A stretch of DNA of 64,000 nt from Neoarius graeffei. Taxonomy: Eukaryota; Chordata; Actinopteri; Siluriformes; Ariidae. The number at the start of each line of letters is the position of its first letter. Position 1 is the first letter of the stretch. Positions 60,937 through 64,000 of this stretch are shown one piece after another. The notes beneath the pieces were generated by a model, which had not been told where the DNA came from, did no database searches, and was given only the letters and a program-made list of their open reading frames with translations. The translations under genes were made by a program, and so were the position numbers. The DNA lies in contig NC_083577.1 in the NCBI RefSeq assembly GCF_027579695.1, positions 30,041,698 through 30,105,697 on the forward strand, written 5' to 3'.

Positions 60937-61566
60937 TTGGTCAAACGCATGTCGCAGAGTCTCGTCTCGTGATTGTTCTCATGGGAAATCCGCGAGGGAT
61001 TCCCCAATAGAGAGAGGAGGAGCCGGCGGCTCCTCACTCTGACGCGGAGATGACGTAGATGGCTCTGTGACAGCTGCTCCCGCCAAATTGACACCGGGAC
61101 CTCCCCCTGTCAAATGGCAGGACCCACTCTTTACTAGGTGTGTCATTAAACCCCGAAATCCCGGCCAATCAGTCCCCAAAATTAAAGAGTGGGTAAGGCG
61201 AGGATTAACCGCCGCCTTCACTATAAATTTTTCCCCTCTGAAAAAAAAATGTGGACCGACACCAAAGGGTAGCTGTGAACATCCCCATGCACACACAACA
61301 CCTTCACCCCCTGTGCTCCCTCCACTGCCTCGTTTTGAACCAGGCTTTGGTGAATTGAGGTCTGGTTACAACCAGAATCCACCAACGCCTGATATGTATC
61401 CCCTTGGATACTCACCGGTATGCGATACGCTCCGGCCCAATCGAGGGCGGCCTCTGGCGTGTCGGGGATCCGAACCACCGCCGTGCACTGCTGTTGAAGG
61501 TGGCCCGGCTCCCCGCAGCACCAGCAAACTGGCCCGGGCTTTCCCTCTGCACCGGTGATCTGGGGC

Positions 61567-62232
61567 TCACTCACCTGAGGTGGGGGAGAGACAGACACAG
61601 AAGGGAGAAACGGGAGGGCACTGCGGGTGCGGCGGGCCGGCTGGGGTGGTGCCGGCCCCTGCCTCTGCGGTGGGGGAATGGGACGAGGATGGGACACAGG
61701 AGGAGGGGGAGAGAGAGAGAGAAGAGGAGAGAAGAGAAGATGCCATCTGCTGTCCTGCCGCCGGGACAGCCGCCAAATGGTCCTCCGCCAGCTCGACTGC
61801 CTGATCCAGCAATGCCGGGCGGTGGCACCGGACCCACTCCGCGGTTCCTGCTGGCAAGCGCGCGACGAACTGCTCCAGCACCACCTGATCGACAATCTCC
61901 TCGGCGTCACAGTTGTTGGCCCTCAGCCACCGCCAGCAGGCATCACGGAGTTGCTGGACAAACGTGAACGGCCGGCCGACTTCCTCCAAGTGCAACGCGC
62001 GGAAGCGCTGGCGCTGCTGTTCTGGGGTGCACCCCACGCGCTGGAGGACGGCCCGGCGGAGGTCCGCGTAGGCCAGTCGGCGGTCGGCGGGGAGCTGTAG
62101 CGCGGCCAGCTGTGCCTCTCCCGTTAGCAGGGGGAGGAGGCGTGCCACGCGCTGCTCCATCGGCCTCCCCGAGGCTTCGGCGACTTGCTCGAAGAGCGTG
62201 ATGAACGCCTCGGGGTCGTCCTGTGGGCCCAT
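61567..62232 (-). pseudogene. gag region with SCAN-like domain (fossil)
   Basis: Contains LPADRRLAYADLRRAVLQR, HLEEVGRPFTFVQQLRDACW and VLEQFVARLPAGTAEWVRCH, a helical fold with the pattern of the vertebrate SCAN domain. SCAN is known to derive from Gmr1-type gag. A zinc knuckle (CWCCGEPGHLQQQC, about 61510-61550) and protease motif (VDSGCNQTS, near 61360) follow in the element. Confidence 0.85.
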
Positions 62233-62497
62233 CTTGGTGACGGTGAGGGGAGATGGGCCCGGGGTAGGAGCACTGGTGGACCCCGCCGATGCGAGGAGGT
62301 GCCGGAACGCCTCTCGATCTTCTTATTGGGCCAACACCAGGGCCTCGAACCGCTGTTCTTGCTCCTTTCGGAGGGTGAGTAGCTCCTGGTGCTGGCTTTG
62401 CTGGGCCGTGGCGAGGGTGTGGACCAGTTCAGCGAACAGGGAGGACTCCATGGGACTGTTAGGCTGCTGTGCTCCAGATCCCGGGTTTCGGCACCAC

Positions 62498-62806
62498 TGT
62501 AACGGTTCGGTGTTGGTGGGTGGAGCACAGAGGACGGCAGGACAGAGATAAGGTTTGACAGACTGTTTTTTTTCTACACTTTTCAGCATAACAATCGATG
62601 TGTACTTTGCAGACACACACTCTCAACGTCTGGGTCAGGAAGAGCTCCCTTCCGCTCTCGCTCTCCCTCCTTATATAGGGCGCGGTCACTGGGAAGACAT
62701 ACAAACACAGGTTAATTGCTCTCAGGTGTAGTGATTCTGCCACTTACCTTCCCTGACTCCGCCCTCCTGTCACAGACCGGCGCTTGACCATGCCCCCGCT
62801 GCCACA
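62498..62806 (-). repeat. 5' LTR of the Gmr1-like element
   Basis: 309 bp, about 98% identical by eye to 57892-58200, followed inward by the primer-binding site. Confidence 0.92.
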
Positions 62807-63780
62807 GCTGGTTTTCCAGTTCTTTTAATTCTTCAATTTGTTTCTGGTACGTTTCTAACCTGGCTTTTTTTTTTTAGCAAAAGCTGTGTACGAAATCAGC
62901 TTCCCCCTTATTACAGCTTTTAGGGCATCCCATAAGATTGTTGGGTCTACTTCCCCATTATCATTTTCTTCCCTGTATCTAATTATTTCCCCTTTTAATT
63001 CCTCAACTAATCCCTTATTGTTCAGTATACCTTTGTTAAGTCTCCATACCGTATTTTTCCTCTTGTTGTTCAGATTAATTTCTAGGTAAATTGCACTGTG
63101 ATCTGATATATGAGTTACCCCTATCCTGCACTCCTTCACTTTGTATATATCTCCCTTATTCATTAGAAAATAATCAATTCTGGAGTACATTGCATGAGGG
63201 ACCGAGTAGTGGGTATAATCCCGAACAACTGGGTGGAGTTCTCTCCATACGTCTATCCATTTCTGACATTACCATCTTCATATATCTATTAACTTGTTCT
63301 TTGCTTCTCTTCATACTTGTTGTGTCTAACCTGTAGTTTAATACCACGTTGAAGTCCCCACCACATATCAATGTTCCTTCCGATTCCAAATTTATAAGAT
63401 CAAATATTTTCCAAAAAAAAGTTTTCCCACTTTGTGGAACGGCATACACATTGAATATTGTCACCAGTTGGTTTTCTAATTTACCTTTAACCATAATATA
63501 TCTTCCCTCTTTATCAGCAACTTCCTTAATCAATTCAAACTTCATCATGTTAGCAATCAGTATTGCCACACCCCTCTTATGATTTTGTCCAAAAGAACTA
63601 GAAAATGAATTCCCGTAGCCTAACTTTTTAAACTTTTCATGCTCCTCTCGCGATACGTGTGTCTCCTGTAAAAAAAAAATATCTACATCTTCTCTTTTCT
63701 AAACTTAAAGCTTTACCTCTTTTTTTATTATTCAGGCCACTGATATTCAGCGACACCACTTTTTATATCATTATATTGCA

Positions 63781-64000
63781 TTGTTTATATCCCTCGAAAT
63801 GATTCCTAATCCCTCCACTATAATATTATCAACCCACATTTTCCTACGAACCAAATATGAACAAGCACTGAAACTTAAACTGAACTCCCAAGCAAATAAG
63901 GACCTTATTCCCCATGGGCAAGGACGTGTTATCCTAATGGGCTTCATGGGCAGCTGCCCAGGGCCTTGGCCACTAGGGGGCCTCAGAGGTAGCGAGATCG
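63781..64000. other. Window end; possible L1 5' part and start of a hAT-like repeat
   Basis: To about 63935 AT-rich DNA continues from the L1. The final 60 bases (CCTAATGGGCTTCATGGGC ... GGGGCCTCAGAGG) resemble the GGGCCC-rich ends of the hAT elements at 26431 and 30286, but are too short to call. Confidence 0.25.

Larger units (their letters stand above)
57892..62806 (-). mobile_element. Gmr1-like Ty3/gypsy LTR element (fossil), both LTRs present
   Basis: Two 309-bp LTRs (62498-62806 as 5', 57892-58200 as 3'), TG...CA ends, and the 5-bp target repeat GCTGG at 57887-57891 and 62807-62811. A TGG-starting primer-binding site follows the 5' LTR, and a G-rich tract (GGCGGTGGGGG) precedes the 3' LTR. 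Order of parts on the minus strand: gag with a SCAN-like domain, zinc knuckle, protease, integrase, then reverse transcriptase and RNase H. Integrase before RT is the known Gmr1 arrangement, unlike other gypsy elements. The LTRs differ at about six sites (about 2%), so it is young. It is broken, by perhaps four to six breaks. Confidence 0.93.
54420..63780 (-). mobile_element. L1-type LINE ORF2, split by a Harbinger MITE and a Gmr1-type LTR element
   Basis: Read right to left. 63569-63174 is endonuclease (YIMVKGKLENQLVTIFNVYA; CGGDFNVVLN). 63190-62855 is the endonuclease end and linker (SRIDYFLMNKGD; ISDHSAIYLEI). 57890-57560 is the region before the RT (KRLKIQQ-like, FEEYYSKLYTQPTS). 56570-56082 is RT ([32 protein letters not shown]). 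56016-55687, 55413-55050 and 55029-54445 are the RT end and C-terminus with HIFWSCQK and AVHC-like cysteines. Several frameshifts; inactive. The RT catalytic box is reached near 56080, where the frame breaks (FADD expected). Poly-A tail not seen. Confidence 0.82.

Noticed and set aside
61404-62100. Plus-strand frames across the Gmr1 gag
   Set aside because: High-GC shadows of the minus-strand gag region.

Overview
The window is vertebrate, almost certainly teleost fish, DNA. The evidence is intron-containing genes with GT-AG junctions, an intact TRIM (RING, B-box, coiled coil, B30.2) gene with the usual 23-nt small exon, nine copies of a tRNA-headed fish SINE, and a dense nest of hAT, Tc1, PIF/Harbinger and TTAA-type DNA transposons, RTE, L2-like and L1 LINEs and Ty3/gypsy elements. 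The species cannot be fixed from the sequence. Most of the 64 kb is mobile DNA.

Layout. 1-9934: right part of a large two-gene DNA transposon. A multi-exon DDE transposase-like gene on + (exons from position 1 to 5492, with a severed tail at 6571-6746) faces a complete three-exon gene on - (9718-7847). That second gene encodes a stand-alone P2X7 'ballast'-like protein. The unit appears to end exactly at a TTAA, which is also where homology to a second copy of the flanking DNA begins. 9935-11455: duplicated block with an orphan TRIM B30.2 exon. 11456-17450: RTE LINE (-), split by a hAT element that carries a further hAT and a TTAA MITE. 17451-23620: hAT, piggyBac-like and Harbinger pieces, and a hAT within a hAT. 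24484-39231: a complete TRIM gene whose last intron (12.5 kb) is filled with Tc1, hAT and THAP-bearing TTAA elements and a minisatellite. 39481-44644: mostly unannotated DNA with SINEs and one MITE. 44645-48040: L2-like LINE. 50540-52860: fossil chromovirus. 52860-63780: LINE and L1 (-), with a Harbinger MITE and a Gmr1-type LTR element (57892-62806) inserted in the L1.

The host-relevant genes are the TRIM gene and the orphan B30.2 exon. The two B30.2 exons differ almost only at clustered amino-acid-changing positions, as expected of an immune gene under diversifying selection. The most novel item is the association of a DDE transposase with a P2X7 ballast-domain protein in one TTAA-bounded unit. 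Related TTAA elements nearby (14356-14811; 33588-34290, which keeps a THAP exon) support a Kolobok-type assignment. LTR elements are treated as fossils.
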